In this document: in pieces, positions 29,934-39,667 of the stretch
How the letters are laid out: every line of letters begins with the position of its first letter
How positions within the stretch are numbered: position 1 is the stretch's first letter
Source of the DNA: Synechococcus sp. M44_DOE_062
Lineage (GTDB): Bacteria > Cyanobacteriota > Cyanobacteriia > Thermostichales > Thermostichaceae
Assembly (NCBI GenBank): GCA_015295985.1
Contig: DVDX01000003.1
Location: forward strand, 1-49,576
Length of the DNA: 49,576 bases
Direction: 5' to 3'
The notes under the pieces: model-generated
Database searches by the model: none
The model's input: only the letters and a program-made list of their open reading frames with translations
Told to the model about the DNA's origin: nothing
Translations under genes and position numbers: made by a program

Positions 29934-30116
29934 CAGAGTTGCCTGAGACTGGTTTGGATCTGGCTCCAACCTTGCCGGGTGGGCCGCTCACCTTGGGAAG
30001 GAAGGCTACGGCCTCTTCCAGCGTTGCATTTCTTAACGATATTGGCCAGAGGGGTCGGTTAGGATGGTGTCGTTTGTCAACGAACGTTAAAACTTTTCAG
30101 GTCTGCATTTGCCATT

Positions 30117-30635
30117 ATGACGGAAGCGGTTAGCAACTTTGAAGCGCCCCCCATGAGCCGGCGGGTTCTTCTCAATGCCCTGCTCAGTGGCTCTGTGGGA
30201 GTCGTGGTGGTGGGCGCCCTCTACCCGGTGGTGAAGTACTTTATCCCGCCCTCTTCCGGTGGAGGGGGTGAGGGCCTCATAGCTCAGGACGCTCTCGGCA
30301 AGCCCATCAGTGTCAGTGAGCTGTTGGCCACCCATGCTGCCACGGACCGGGTGCTGGCCCAAGGCTTGAAGGGGGATCCCACCTACATCGTGATCGACAA
30401 TGGGGCGGTGGCCAACTATGGCCTCAACGCAGTTTGCACCCACCTTGGTTGCGTGGTGCCCTGGAATGTGGGGGAAAACTTGTTTAAATGCCCCTGCCAC
30501 GGATCCCAGTACGCGGCCAATGGCAAGGTGATCCGGGGGCCGGCTCCCCGCTCGCTGGAGCTGGTGAGCGCCACGATAGATGGAGACAACGTGCGCTTCA
30601 GCCCCTGGCAAGGCCCTGATTTCCGGGAGACCTAA
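30117..30635 (+). CDS. petC: cytochrome b6f Rieske iron-sulfur protein
   Basis: A 172-residue Rieske protein with one N-terminal membrane helix (about 18-42), a Gly-rich hinge (SSGGGGEG) and the lumenal cluster domain. Cluster ligands are Cys107/His109 (CTHLGC) and Cys125/His128 (CPCHGS), with Cys112 and Cys127 forming the disulfide. It transfers electrons from plastoquinol to cytochrome f. petA follows about 220 bp downstream on the same strand, the common cyanobacterial petC-petA order. Confidence 0.97.
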   Translation: MTEAVSNFEAPPMSRRVLLNALLSGSVGVVVVGALYPVVKYFIPPSSGGGGEGLIAQDALGKPISVSELLATHAATDRVLAQGLKGDPTYIVIDNGAVANYGLNAVCTHLGCVVPWNVGENLFKCPCHGSQYAANGKVIRGPAPRSLELVSATIDGDNVRFSPWQGPDFRET

Positions 30636-30671
30636 AGGGCAAGGGATCCCGCCAGTTCTGCCCAGGCAATT

Positions 30672-30691
30672 GCGTCAGCGGTGCGGAGCAC
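30672..30691 (+). repeat. diverged copy of the left-edge repeat core
   Basis: GCGTCAGCGGTGCGGAGCAC in the petC-petA spacer matches the core of the tandem repeat at 1-48 at 17 of 20 positions. It is part of the leader region before petA. Confidence 0.5.
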
Positions 30692-30855
30692 CTTTCCAGT
30701 CCAACTGTTGACCGACCCCTGGTTCAAGGATGGTGAGGAGGGATCCCGTTGGCTGTGCGGGCTTTTGTCCAAATGATTCGGGATAAATTGCCGAGATTGC
30801 TACTCTGAGACTGTGTCCTTGAGCTGTGATGGAAATCCATTTTGAGCTGAGAGTT

Positions 30856-31839
30856 ATGAAGCGAATTGGCTTGGCCTTCTGCGCGCTGCTGCTGCTGCTG
30901 GGGATAGGGGCGCGCCCGGTGGCAGCCTACCCCTATTACGCCCAGATGGCCTACGACAACCCCCGCGAGGCGACCGGAAAAATTGTCTGTGCCAACTGCC
31001 ACCTGAATGCCATGCCCACTCGCGCCGAGGTGCCGCAGGCAGTCACCCCCGGCCAGGTGTTTACCATCAAAGTTGGGATCCCTTATGACTTGAGCAAGCA
31101 GCAGGTGCTGGCAGACGGCAGCAAGGGCGGGTTGAATGTGGGTGCCGTAGTGGTCTTGCCGGAGGGCTTCCGTTTGGCCACCGAAGCCGAGATGACCGAG
31201 GAACAGCGGCAGGAAACTGCTGAGACCTACATCACCCCCTACAGCGACACGAAGCCCAACATCCTCTTGGTGGGGCCTTTGCCGGGCGAGCAGCATCAAG
31301 AAATCGTCTTCCCGGTGGTAGCCCCTGACCCGAAGGAGGATCCCTCAGTGGCCTTCATGAAGTATCGCGTTTACATTGGGGCCAACCGGGGTCGCGGTCA
31401 GCTCAACCCTGATGGCAGCCTCAGCAACAACAACGTCTTCCGTGCTCCGGCTAGCGGGCGCCTGGTCAACATCGCCACCCTCAACTCCGACATCAGCGAT
31501 TTGCCTGCTGAATTGGCCAGCCTGGTGCCCCCGGAATATGAGCTGCCAGGCACGCGGATTCTCAGCTTCGAGACCGAAAGCGGGATCCAAAACCTGGTGG
31601 TGCCACCTGGGCCGGAACTGGTGGTTAGCATTGGCGACAGCGTCAAAGAAGGGGATGCCGTCACCAACAATCCCAATGTGGGCGGCTTTGGCCAGGTGGA
31701 GCGGGATCTAGTGCTGCAAAGCCCGGATCGGGTGAAATGGCTGGTGGCTTTCCTGGCAGCCATTACCATCACCCAGGTGCTGCTGGTGCTGAAGAAAAAG
31801 CAGGTGGAGCTCATTCAAGCCGCCGAAATTCTCGGCTAG
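30856..31839 (+). CDS. petA: cytochrome f
   Basis: A 327-residue c-type cytochrome. The signal peptide (1-24, LLLLLGIGARPVAA) is followed by mature YPYYAQMAYDNPREATGK, where Tyr25 is the axial heme ligand; CANCH supplies Cys45, Cys48 and His49 (mature 21, 24 and 25, as in known cytochrome f). The large lumenal domain is followed by one C-terminal membrane helix and a short stromal tail. It accepts electrons from the Rieske protein and passes them to plastocyanin or cytochrome c6. ATG 30856 is chosen over upstream in-frame starts at 30826 and 30829, because it gives a normal signal peptide. Confidence 0.97.
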   Translation: MKRIGLAFCALLLLLGIGARPVAAYPYYAQMAYDNPREATGKIVCANCHLNAMPTRAEVPQAVTPGQVFTIKVGIPYDLSKQQVLADGSKGGLNVGAVVVLPEGFRLATEAEMTEEQRQETAETYITPYSDTKPNILLVGPLPGEQHQEIVFPVVAPDPKEDPSVAFMKYRVYIGANRGRGQLNPDGSLSNNNVFRAPASGRLVNIATLNSDISDLPAELASLVPPEYELPGTRILSFETESGIQNLVVPPGPELVVSIGDSVKEGDAVTNNPNVGGFGQVERDLVLQSPDRVKWLVAFLAAITITQVLLVLKKKQVELIQAAEILG

Positions 31840-31860
31840 CTCAAGCTCTTTCCTAGCCTG

Positions 31861-31890
31861 CACCTCGGAAGTATGTCCGGGGTGTTTTTT
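31861..31890 (+). terminator. petA terminator
   Basis: CACCTCGG pairs with CCGGGGTG around an 8-base loop (one G-T pair), immediately followed by six T residues. It begins about 20 bp after the petA stop. Confidence 0.8.
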
Positions 31891-31903
31891 GTTCGGTAGG
31901 GCT

Positions 31904-32716
31904 CTAAGGTAGCCTCAGCTCTCCTCTGATCACCTGCACAGCCTGCCCGGCAATCTCCACGCGCGAGCCGAGATCGCGACACCAGAGCTCCCCACCGCGG
32001 TTGGATAGCTGGTGAGCCCGCAACTCAGAGCGACCCAGGCGTTTGGCCCAATAGGGCATCAAAAGACACTGGGCGGATCCCGTCACTGGATCTTCTGGGA
32101 TCCCCAGCCGAGGGGCAAAAACGCGGCAGACGAAATCCGGCCCATCTCGCAGATCCGCCCCAGAGGCTGTGACAATCAATCCCGGAACGGGGAGCGCTTG
32201 AACCTGGGTCAGATCCGGCTGCACCTGCTGCACCTGTCCCGCCGAAGCCAGCACCGCTACCCCCATATCCCCGCGGTACAGCTCCACGGGTGGGATCCCT
32301 AAAGCCGCTGCCACCTGCTCTTTGGCTTCTGGCCAAGGTTCCGGACTTCGAGCAGGAAAATCCATCGCCAGACGATCCCCCTGCCACCGCACCTGCAACA
32401 GGCCACTGCGGGTGGAAAAGGCTACCCTCTCTGCCTGGGGATGCACCTCGGTCAACAACACATAGGCGCTGGCCAGGGTGGCGTGGCCGCAGAGATTCAC
32501 CTCGGTGGTGGGGGTAAACCAGCGCAGCCCATAGCAGGGAACCTCGCCCTGGGATCCCTGGGGAAATAAAAAAGCCGTCTCCGACAAATTGTTCTCTGCG
32601 GCGATGGCTTGCATCAGTGCCTCTGGCAACTCCTGGGGCAGCAAACATACCGCCGCCGGATTGCCGCCGAAAGGCGCCGCCGTAAACGCATCCACCTGAA
32701 AAAACGGGATCCGCAC
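31904..32716 (-). CDS. PhzF-family isomerase/epimerase-like protein
   Basis: A 270-residue protein of the PhzF / diaminopimelate-epimerase fold. The N-terminus RIPFFQVDAFTAAPFGGNPAAV, the acid ENNLSETAF (Glu46, equivalent to the PhzF catalytic Glu), the CGHATLASAYVL motif, and the second-half EDPVTGSAQ are all present. The family isomerises small acids, but most members, including this one, have no known substrate; phenazine synthesis is not implied because no other phz gene is near. The start is GTG 32716. It is divergent from groES. Confidence 0.88.
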   Translation of the reverse strand: MRIPFFQVDAFTAAPFGGNPAAVCLLPQELPEALMQAIAAENNLSETAFLFPQGSQGEVPCYGLRWFTPTTEVNLCGHATLASAYVLLTEVHPQAERVAFSTRSGLLQVRWQGDRLAMDFPARSPEPWPEAKEQVAAALGIPPVELYRGDMGVAVLASAGQVQQVQPDLTQVQALPVPGLIVTASGADLRDGPDFVCRVFAPRLGIPEDPVTGSAQCLLMPYWAKRLGRSELRAHQLSNRGGELWCRDLGSRVEIAGQAVQVIRGELRLP

Positions 32717-32853
32717 GTTCTCAACTCAGCCCAACCCAGGTCATGATCCCACAGCGGTGCCAAAAGTAGGGGGATCCACACCCCGACCGTACCTGCCAAA
32801 AGCGGGATCCCTTCGACAGAGGCTATTGTCAGGCCAGAAAGTTGGTTGATAAA

Positions 32854-32880
32854 CTAGCACTCGTAAGTCGAGAGTGCTAA
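32854..32880. promoter_or_regulatory. CIRCE operator (HrcA site)
   Basis: CTAGCACTC, a 9-base spacer, then GAGTGCTAA: the CIRCE inverted repeat with a single change (C for T) at the first base of the left arm. It lies about 80 bp before groES. CIRCE is the binding site of the heat-shock repressor HrcA, so groESL is probably repressed by HrcA and induced by heat. Confidence 0.95.
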
Positions 32881-32960
32881 ATCCTCGATTTGCACAAGCT
32901 TAGGTTCCCGGTTCACAAATCCTTCAGCTTCGTGCTTCAAGATCACGGAGGACATTTGTC

Positions 32961-33272
32961 ATGGCTGCAGTAGCTCTTAACGTCTCTACCCTGAAACCGC
33001 TGGGCGACCGCGTACTGGTCAAAATTGCTCAGCAAGACGAGAAAACCGCAGGTGGGATCTTCCTGCCGGACACTGCTAAGGAAAAGCCCCAAGTTGGGGA
33101 GGTGGTCGCTGTTGGCCCTGGCAAGCGCAACGACGACGGCAAGCTGATCCCGATGGAACTGAAAGCCGGCGATAAAGTGCTCTACTCCAAGTACGCTGGA
33201 ACCGAAGTTAAGCTGGGCAGCGATGAATATGTGCTGTTGGCCGAGCGGGACATTCTCGCCATTGTTCAGTAA
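32961..33272 (+). CDS. groES: GroES co-chaperonin
   Basis: A 103-residue 10-kDa co-chaperonin. [12 protein letters not shown], the mobile loop around [17 protein letters not shown] and the C-terminal [11 protein letters not shown] are standard. GGAGGA at about 32947-32952 precedes the ATG. It caps GroEL during ATP-driven protein folding. First gene of the CIRCE-controlled operon; groEL starts 91 bp after the stop, with a small inverted repeat (GTTCAA, 33294-33299; TTGAAC, 33307-33312) in the spacer. Confidence 0.97.
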   Translation: MAAVALNVSTLKPLGDRVLVKIAQQDEKTAGGIFLPDTAKEKPQVGEVVAVGPGKRNDDGKLIPMELKAGDKVLYSKYAGTEVKLGSDEYVLLAERDILAIVQ

Positions 33273-33318
33273 CCATTCAGTGATTTAGCAGCAGTTCAAC
33301 GACCGATTGAACCCTTGA

Positions 33319-34998
<1,680 letters not shown>

Positions 34999-35078
34999 TC
35001 GGGTGTCACCACAGCGAGGCGGATTCCTTAGGCCCACTGCAGAGTCTGGGGGTACTCCGCTTCCGAGCTAGACATCTT

Positions 35079-35107
35079 GGGATCCCTTAGTGGGATCCCT
35101 TTCTTTG
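35079..35107 (+). terminator. groEL terminator built from two GGGATCCC palindromes
   Basis: GGGATCCC at 35079-35086 and again at 35092-35099, separated by TTAGT. Since the octamer is its own reverse complement, the two copies form an 8-bp stem with a 5-base loop, followed by TTTCTTTG. It lies 80 bp after groEL. Confidence 0.75.
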
Positions 35108-35187
35108 TGGATTTTTATCAAGGCACAGACGAGCTGGCAGGAGCATTTCCAATAGCCATGCAACAGCAGCACAACTGTCCGTGACGC

Positions 35188-35235
35188 TGACCCCTAACCC
35201 TTTTGCTCAGAGGGAGAGGGGCTGAGGGTGAGGGC
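35188..35235. repeat. dispersed GC-rich repeat, copy 2
   Basis: CCCTAACCC...GAGAGGGGCTGAGGGTGAGGG; shares the 16-base core GGGCTGAGGGTGAGGG with the copy at 4971-5012. Between groEL and the DUF429 gene; otherwise this 300-bp spacer holds only the groEL terminator and an AT-rich stretch near 35260-35330. Confidence 0.6.
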
Positions 35236-35298
35236 GCTAGAGCCATGCAATTGGGAACTGTCTCAAACTGGTTTTTTGGTTTTTATTTGATTTTGATA

Positions 35299-36144
35299 AT
35301 GAATTTGATTCCGTCTAATCCGTCTAACTTGAAGAGAAGGGGAAGGGGTTTGGCTCAGTTGATTTGCATTGGGCTGGATCTGGCTTGGTCAACCCGCAAC
35401 CCTTCCGGTCTGGCCACTCTGCGAGTCCAGCTCGGGGATCCCGGCAGGCAGAACTTGATAGCCCATCTGGTGGATAGCCGCGTTCTCCAGACGGATGAGG
35501 AGATCTTGGACTACATTCAAGCTCAGGCAGGAAGGGATCCCTGCTTGGTGGCGGTGGACGCGCCCTTGCGGGTTCCCAACCTCACGGGGCAGCGGCGGGC
35601 CGAGGCCGAACTGAACCAGGTGTTTCGCACCTATGCAGCCGGGGCTCACCCGGCCAACCGCCGGTTACTGGCAAAAAATGGACAGGTGAGAGGGGAAGCC
35701 TTGGTGCAAGCCCTATCCTCCTATGGCTTTCGGGAGCAGGCCAGCATCGAGCAAGGAAAACTTACCCGCCAAGTGACCGAGGTCTTCCCCCATAGCGCCT
35801 TGGTCGGCCTCTTTGGCCTCAGCCGCACCCTAAAATACAAGGCCCGCCCCCGACGCTCCTGGTCGGAACGGCAACAAGCTTGGCAACTTTACCAACATCA
35901 TCTGCGCTCTCTAGCTGCCGCTGACCCGGCTCTCCAGGGCCACGAAGAGCTGCTCCAAGTGCAGGTGGGATCCCTCAAAGGCCGTCGGCTCAAAAACTAC
36001 GAAGATCAGGTGGATGCGTTGATGTGTGCCTACATCGCCCTCTACGGGTTCCGTTGGGGATCCGAGCGCTGCCGCAGTTTTGGCAACCTGCAAGAAGGGC
36101 ACATTTTCACGCCCCTACCCCCTCGAACCTCTGGGGCGGATTGA
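35299..36144 (+). CDS. DUF429-like protein (predicted RNase H-fold nuclease)
   Basis: A protein of about 260-281 residues. The conserved start of the domain ICIGLDLAWSTRNPSGLA, the middle LVAVDAPLRVPN with the downstream RRAEAELN, then LTRQVTEVFPHSALV and the C-terminal YEDQVDALMCAYIAL resemble DUF429, a predicted nuclease family with an RNase H-like fold; the acidic residues in GLDLAW, AVDAPL and DQVDAL are the likely metal ligands. The true start is uncertain: ATG 35299 adds a poorly conserved leader, while TTG codons near 35350-35360 lie just after a GGGGAAGGGG run. Function not established. Confidence 0.72.
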   Translation: MNLIPSNPSNLKRRGRGLAQLICIGLDLAWSTRNPSGLATLRVQLGDPGRQNLIAHLVDSRVLQTDEEILDYIQAQAGRDPCLVAVDAPLRVPNLTGQRRAEAELNQVFRTYAAGAHPANRRLLAKNGQVRGEALVQALSSYGFREQASIEQGKLTRQVTEVFPHSALVGLFGLSRTLKYKARPRRSWSERQQAWQLYQHHLRSLAAADPALQGHEELLQVQVGSLKGRRLKNYEDQVDALMCAYIALYGFRWGSERCRSFGNLQEGHIFTPLPPRTSGAD

Positions 36145-36258
36145 GGCTGGCTTCGGGATCGCAGGTGGAAATCCCGGCCAGAAGAACAAAACTCTCGCTG
36201 GCCTTGGATCCCCCCTTGGCGGCATGATAAGAACAAAGATCCGCAGAACAGGGGAACA

Positions 36259-37422
36259 ATGGACGTGCAACTGGGCCGCAATCGGCAGGCGAGACGAGCT
36301 TATGGGCTGGATGAGATCGCTCTGGCTCCGGGCAGGCGAACCCTGGATCCCAGCCTGGTGGACACCCACTTCACCCTGGGAGGGATCCAACGGCAAATTC
36401 CCATCATCGCCAGCGCCATGGATGGCGTAGTAGATGTGCGAATGGCCATTTTGCTCTCGGAGCTGGGGGCCTTCGGGGTGCTGAACCTGGATGGGATCCA
36501 AACCCGCTATGTCAATCCCGATGAGGTGTTGGATCAGATTGCGTCAGTAGGCAAAGACGAGTTTGTGCCTCTAATGCAGCGCCTCTACAGCGAACCTGTA
36601 AAGCCGGATCTGATTCAAGAGCGCATCCGCCAAATCAAGGCCGGTGGTGCCATTGCAGCAGCCAGCAGTGTGCCCGCCCACGCCGCCCAATACGGCCCCC
36701 TGGTGGCTGAAGCCGGGGGGGATCTGTTTTTTGTCCAGGCCACGGTGGTTTCCGTTCACCACAAGGTTCCTGAAGGCATGGAACTGCTGGATCTGGCCCA
36801 ATTTTGCCGGTCGATGCCCATTCCTGTTGTGGTGGGCAACTGTGTTACCTACGATGTCGCCCTGGAGCTGATGCAGGCCGGAGCTGCCGGTGTCTTGGTG
36901 GGGATCGGCCCTGGCGCTGCCTGTACTTCCCGAGGCGTGTTGGGGGTGGGAGTGCCGCAGGCTACGGCCATCGCCGACTGTGCCGCTGCACGGGAGCAGT
37001 TTTTGGCAGAAACCGGCACCTATGTTCCTGTGATTGCCGATGGCGGGTTGGTGACCGGCGGCGACATTTGCAAGGCCATCGCCTGTGGGGCCGACGCAGT
37101 GATGATCGGATCCCCCTTAGCCCGCGCCTATGAAGCCCCCGGTCGCGGCTTTCACTGGGGCATGGCCACCCCCAGCCCCATCTTGCCCCGCGGCACCCGC
37201 ATCCGCGTGGGATCCACCGGCACCCTAGAAGAAATCCTACGCGGCCCCGCCCGCCTGGACGATGGCACCCACAACCTCTTGGGCGCCCTGCGCACCAGCA
37301 TGGCCACCTTGGGGGCTGCCAATCTTCGAGAAATGCAGCAGGTGGAGATCTGCATTGCCCCTTCCCTGCTCACAGAGGGGAAGGTGTACCAGAAGGCGCA
37401 AAGCCTGGGCATGGGGAAATAG
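36259..37422 (+). CDS. guaB3: GuaB3-type IMP dehydrogenase-family protein
   Basis: A 387-residue TIM-barrel protein of the IMP dehydrogenase/GMP reductase superfamily, without the CBS pair of classical GuaB. Features: [31 protein letters not shown], the catalytic loop [11 protein letters not shown] with Cys222, [12 protein letters not shown], and [16 protein letters not shown]. The length fits the GuaB3 group of cyanobacteria and actinobacteria. It should act in purine nucleotide balance between IMP, XMP and GMP; the direction is not decided by sequence. A tRNA gene follows 41 bp after the stop. Confidence 0.9.
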   Translation: MDVQLGRNRQARRAYGLDEIALAPGRRTLDPSLVDTHFTLGGIQRQIPIIASAMDGVVDVRMAILLSELGAFGVLNLDGIQTRYVNPDEVLDQIASVGKDEFVPLMQRLYSEPVKPDLIQERIRQIKAGGAIAAASSVPAHAAQYGPLVAEAGGDLFFVQATVVSVHHKVPEGMELLDLAQFCRSMPIPVVVGNCVTYDVALELMQAGAAGVLVGIGPGAACTSRGVLGVGVPQATAIADCAAAREQFLAETGTYVPVIADGGLVTGGDICKAIACGADAVMIGSPLARAYEAPGRGFHWGMATPSPILPRGTRIRVGSTGTLEEILRGPARLDDGTHNLLGALRTSMATLGAANLREMQQVEICIAPSLLTEGKVYQKAQSLGMGK

Positions 37423-37463
37423 TCCCTTGGGAATGCTAAACTCAGTCAGCTGGGATCCCTCGG

Positions 37464-37535
<72 letters not shown>

Positions 37536-37833
37536 TCTCCACCTGGCCCGCAGCTTAGAAGCTCTGTCCTAGTTTGAGATACACCCGCTGGCCAGAGCCG
37601 GATCCCTGAGGTAAAGTAATGGATATCGAGCCTCGATCTTCTACCGCAGTTGGGTCTCGCATTGAGTCTCGCGCAGAAAGTGTGTAAAGTGGTAGACGAT
37701 GTGGACTTCGGCTGTATCATGTCTTCCCAGAGTCCGCGATTGCCAGGCTCGTCCTTGAGGTAGGCAGTTTGTCGCTTCTATGAGGACATCCCTACAGCCA
37801 AAAAGGTGTGAGGAAAAGAACAAGGAGAGAAAC
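37536..37833 (+). promoter_or_regulatory. porin upstream region
   Basis: A 298-bp spacer between tRNA-Val and the porin gene. I see no convincing gene in it. It should hold the porin promoter; AAGGAGA at 37822-37828 is the ribosome binding site. No operator-like inverted repeat stood out. Confidence 0.5.
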
Positions 37834-39414
37834 ATGCCCGCGAAACACGCGAACTACTGGAAAACGCTGCTGGCTGGCACTTTGGGTGCAGCAGCGATCT
37901 TGACCCCTGGAGTGGCTTATGCCCAAGCTACCGGGCCGGTCACCTCCATCTCCGAGCTTTCGGATGTGCAGCCCACCGACTGGGCCTTCCAAGCCCTGCA
38001 ATCCTTGGTGGAGCGCTACGGCTGCATTGCCGGCTACCCTGACCGCACCTTCCGCGGCAACCGGGCCATGACCCGCTTTGAGTTTGCCGCCGGTATGAAC
38101 GCCTGCTTGGATCGCATCAATGAGTTGATTGCAGCCGGTTTGGCCGACAAAGTCTCCAAAGAAGACCTGGCCACGCTGCAGCGCTTGCAAGAGGAATTTG
38201 CTGCTGAGCTGGCGGCCCTGCGCGGGCGGGTGGATGCGGCGGAAGCCGAGATCAACGATCTAAAAGGGAAGATCTTCAACCCAGTCACCAAGCTTAACGC
38301 CCAGGTGATCACCGCAATTCTCGGCAGCGCTCTCACAGAAGACCGAGTCGTGCGAGGGAGAGTGGTAGCCGAGCAGAATCAGGCAAACATGACTCTTCCC
38401 TATCGGGTACGCCTGAACTTCGATGCTTCTTTTGTGGGTCGGGATCGCCTGCGCATTCGTCTCCAAGCTCGCGATGCAGTGACCTCCTTCTTTGAAGGTG
38501 ACCCAGGCGTTGGCTTCCAAGGAGGCGCGGGCGGTACTTTTACTCTTGCCCAGCTGGTTTATCAATTTCCTGCTTTTGACCGCGCTGCTACCATCTACAC
38601 AGGTATTACAGGTACAGGGGTGTCCAGTGTTCTGCAGTACAGCACGCCCTTTGATGCCCTGTCGGACTTTGCCGATGCTCCCAACTCCACGGCGGATCTG
38701 CCCAGCGGAACCGTATTTGGCTTCCGCTACCGCCTGAGTGACCAGTTTCGTTTGTCCTATGCCTACAGCACCAGAAGAGGGCAAGCCTTGGGGAGAGGCT
38801 TTGGCGACAGTGGCTTGACAGGTGATGATAGCGCCCACGTCGTTGAGCTGGGCTTCTTGCCGACAAAGGGCCTGGAGTTCTATCTCCAATTTGCTTCCAC
38901 CTACCTACAGCAAGCGAACGACGGCCCCACCTTCCTGGCCACGGGTAAAAGTCTCTTCCGTGGACCGGTACGAAGAACTCAGGTAGATGTCTCTGCGCGG
39001 GTGAATGCTTTTACGTTCGCAGCCAACTGGGAGATCAGCCCTCGCATTACCTTGTCTGGCTGGTTTACGGCTGGCAATGTGGATTACAACTTGCCCAACG
39101 TGGTGCCGGCTGGCACTGTTGATCCGGGTGATGAAGATTTCAACGGCCTTCTTCTTGGCTTCGTTTTCCCCGACCTGTTCGTGGAGGGTGCCAAAGGTGG
39201 CATTGTGTTTGGCCAGCCAATTGTGACTGCCGACAACGATGGAGTGTGGGACACTCGTCCCTTCGTTGTGGACATTTACTACAGCTTCCCGGTGAACGAG
39301 TACATCACGCTGACGCCTGCTGCTTACTTTGTGAGCAATCCTAATGGGGGCAGACCCGGAGACAACGATCCGACCATTGGCGTGGGCGCTCTGCGAGCTG
39401 TGTTTACTTTCTAG
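37834..39414 (+). CDS. outer-membrane porin with SLH domain
   Basis: A 526-residue cyanobacterial porin. A signal peptide ends at AYA (residue 30). An SLH domain (about 42-98: DVQPTDWAFQALQSLVERYG, GYPDRTFRGN, MTRFEFAAGMNACLDRI) that binds cell-wall polysaccharide is followed by a coiled coil (about 105-150) and a beta-barrel of OprB type. The protein ends in Phe (RAVFTF), the usual outer-membrane sorting residue. It allows diffusion of small solutes; some relatives are tied to iron uptake. Strong ribosome binding site and terminator suggest high expression. Confidence 0.92.
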   Translation: MPAKHANYWKTLLAGTLGAAAILTPGVAYAQATGPVTSISELSDVQPTDWAFQALQSLVERYGCIAGYPDRTFRGNRAMTRFEFAAGMNACLDRINELIAAGLADKVSKEDLATLQRLQEEFAAELAALRGRVDAAEAEINDLKGKIFNPVTKLNAQVITAILGSALTEDRVVRGRVVAEQNQANMTLPYRVRLNFDASFVGRDRLRIRLQARDAVTSFFEGDPGVGFQGGAGGTFTLAQLVYQFPAFDRAATIYTGITGTGVSSVLQYSTPFDALSDFADAPNSTADLPSGTVFGFRYRLSDQFRLSYAYSTRRGQALGRGFGDSGLTGDDSAHVVELGFLPTKGLEFYLQFASTYLQQANDGPTFLATGKSLFRGPVRRTQVDVSARVNAFTFAANWEISPRITLSGWFTAGNVDYNLPNVVPAGTVDPGDEDFNGLLLGFVFPDLFVEGAKGGIVFGQPIVTADNDGVWDTRPFVVDIYYSFPVNEYITLTPAAYFVSNPNGGRPGDNDPTIGVGALRAVFTF

Positions 39415-39451
39415 TTCCTAGCTCCTCACGCTGACAGCCAAATTGCCAGGC

Positions 39452-39482
39452 AGGGATCCACTGCAGTGGATCCCTTTTTTTT
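39452..39482 (+). terminator. porin terminator, 24-bp perfect palindrome
   Basis: AGGGATCCACTG is followed directly by its reverse complement CAGTGGATCCCT (39452-39475), then continues into eight T residues (39475-39482). An excellent factor-independent terminator, about 40 bp after the porin stop; its arms carry GGATCC. Confidence 0.9.
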
Positions 39483-39525
39483 AGCTCAAACCTTTATGGT
39501 CATTTCGATTCAGACCGGGACACTG

Positions 39526-39605
39526 CACCCACGTCTGAAACGTTGAGTGCACGTAGCCAAAGGCTTTTTCTCTACAGCCCATGTGTCTCACCCTAATCTG
39601 AAACG
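39526..39605 (+). repeat. two related 17-bp segments
   Basis: 39526-39542 and 39589-39605 both begin CACCC and end TCTGAAACG (14 of 17 bases agree) in the spacer between the porin terminator and the zinc-ribbon gene. They may be a relic of a mobile element or a regulatory pair; nothing else in the spacer is recognisable. Confidence 0.4.
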
Positions 39606-39667
39606 ACTACAACTCCTCTGCGGAGACTGCTGGCTCTGGAGAGCCTGAGGTCGGGCTCAAGACAAGG

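Noticed and set aside
29302-29991. 229-codon minus-strand frame overlapping the DUF3067 gene and the end of the membrane-protein gene
   Set aside because: The DUF3067 protein is read in another frame with recognisable family motifs; this one is low-complexity Gly/Ser/Ala/Pro.
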